Source: Opitutales bacterium (GTDB lineage: Bacteria; Verrucomicrobiota; Verrucomicrobiia; Opitutales; JABSRG01). From it: DNA of 64,000 bases. Location of the stretch: NCBI GenBank assembly GCA_028280845.1, contig JANQKZ010000038.1, positions 248,001-312,000 of the forward strand, read 5' to 3'. Within the stretch, counting starts at the first letter, position 1. Each line of letters begins with the position of its first letter. The notes below the pieces were generated by a model. It did not search any database. It saw only the letters and a list, made by a program, of their open reading frames with translations, and was not told where the DNA came from. The position numbers and the translations under genes are program-made. This document shows positions 63,597 through 64,000 of this stretch, in pieces.

Positions 63597-64000
63597 CTAG
63601 ACATGAAGCGCCCGCTCCACCACATAGAGCACCGGCAAATTCGGGTGATTGGCCATATTCGGATCCGGCCACTTCACCGCATATCGGGCTTCCGGTAAAC
63701 TGCGAAGTAAGTCCACTACCGCCGCTGCTTCTTCCCGCCCACCGGGGTGCCCACGGTAAGCCACCAGGGTCAGCGCACCTCCCTCCCGGAGCAGCGGAAG
63801 GGCCATCCGCAGGGCGGTGACTGTGGATGCGGGATGGGTAATCTTCGATTTATTGCCGCCCGGCAAGTAGCCCAGGTTGAACATGATTGCGTCAACCTTC
63901 CCCCCAATCCGGCCCACCGGAATTAACGTTTCCAATTGGGCATGATCTCCCTGTATCAGCGTTACCCGATCCCTCAATCCAGCGGCGTTGAGCCGATCCT
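63597..64000 (-). CDS. MnmM/YtqB-like class I SAM methyltransferase, C-terminal part
   Basis: The frame is open to the window edge and continues beyond it. The visible 134 residues show VTLIQGDHAQL, the catalytic-site NLGYLPGGNKSKITHPASTVTALRMALPLL and GGALTLVAYRGHPGGREEAAAV. These are the signatures of the YtqB/rRNA methylase family, of which B. subtilis MnmM methylates the wobble uridine nm5s2U34 in tRNA. Complete function needs the N-terminus outside the window. Confidence 0.8.
   Translation of the reverse strand, partial: DRLNAAGLRDRVTLIQGDHAQLETLIPVGRIGGKVDAIMFNLGYLPGGNKSKITHPASTVTALRMALPLLREGGALTLVAYRGHPGGREEAAAVVDLLRSLPEARYAVKWPDPNMANHPNLPVLYVVERALHV

Noticed and set aside
1-64000. 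CRISPR arrays, rRNA and tRNA genes
   Set aside because: No evenly spaced direct repeats, rRNA segments or tRNA cloverleafs were seen by eye; only the tmRNA is present.

Overview
The window looks like chromosome of a marine-type Verrucomicrobiota, most likely in or near class Opitutia (Puniceicoccales/Opitutales). This rests on family content: a DUF1592/DUF1552 cytochrome-like pair, a sulfatase, a PocR-AraC regulator, TAT-exported Gfo/Idh/MocA proteins, a verrucomicrobial-type TonB receptor, two four-helix-bundle (23S IVS-type) genes set in low-complexity spacers, and a DUF4914 PEPCK-like protein. No 16S rRNA gene is present, so the placement is an inference.

Layout. 1-3172: partial sulfatase, PocR/AraC regulator and the divergent DUF4914 gene. 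3418-3770: a complete tmRNA (ssrA). Its 3' end opens a roughly 4 kb integrated element (3761-7952). The element is bounded by imperfect direct repeats of the tmRNA 3' end plus about 130 bp of downstream sequence. It carries leftward genes for a DUF805-TerB-DnaJ protein, a secreted protein, two tiny membrane proteins and a short tyrosine recombinase. The recombinase gene sits between perfect 31-bp inverted repeats. 8160-10684: an AT-rich block with two deoxyribosyltransferase/TIR-like fold proteins (the first apparently frameshifted) and an unknown protein. 10841-18609: a leftward operon of two secreted proteins, a 2019-residue RHS/YD-repeat protein with an unrecognised C-terminal domain, and a small lipoprotein. 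19008-28761: PSCyt/DUF1552 pair, aldo-keto reductase, four-helix-bundle protein, GAF protein, EF-G paralogue and YbaK-type deacylase.

28762-51238 is a polysaccharide-utilisation region, most plausibly for a beta-1,3-glucan such as laminarin. It holds a TonB-dependent receptor, a LacI regulator, an (alpha/alpha)6-barrel protein, an aldo-keto reductase, a sugar-porter MFS, a PhyH-like dioxygenase, a GH26-like enzyme, a GH94/GH149-like 1136-residue protein, a double-barrel enzyme ending in GH17, a GPH symporter, three paralogous secreted proteins with two TonB_C-like halves each, and a GH16 laminarinase. A motif TGCA-N6-TGCA occurs five times exactly and twice in degenerate form, almost always just upstream of these genes. 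It is a good candidate operator for one LacI-type regulon. The likely flow is surface hydrolysis by GH16 and GH17, uptake through the TonB receptor, then inner-membrane import and intracellular processing.

51373-57702: a tripartite RND efflux system (outer-membrane factor, adaptor, pump). 57956-58834: a DUF2975 membrane protein and a Cro-type HTH regulator behind two 29-bp inverted arms, each arm itself a palindrome. 58871-64000: four-helix-bundle protein, beta-CASP metallo-hydrolase, exported oxidoreductase with a clear terminator, two overlapping OmpH/Skp-like genes and a truncated MnmM/YtqB-like methyltransferase.
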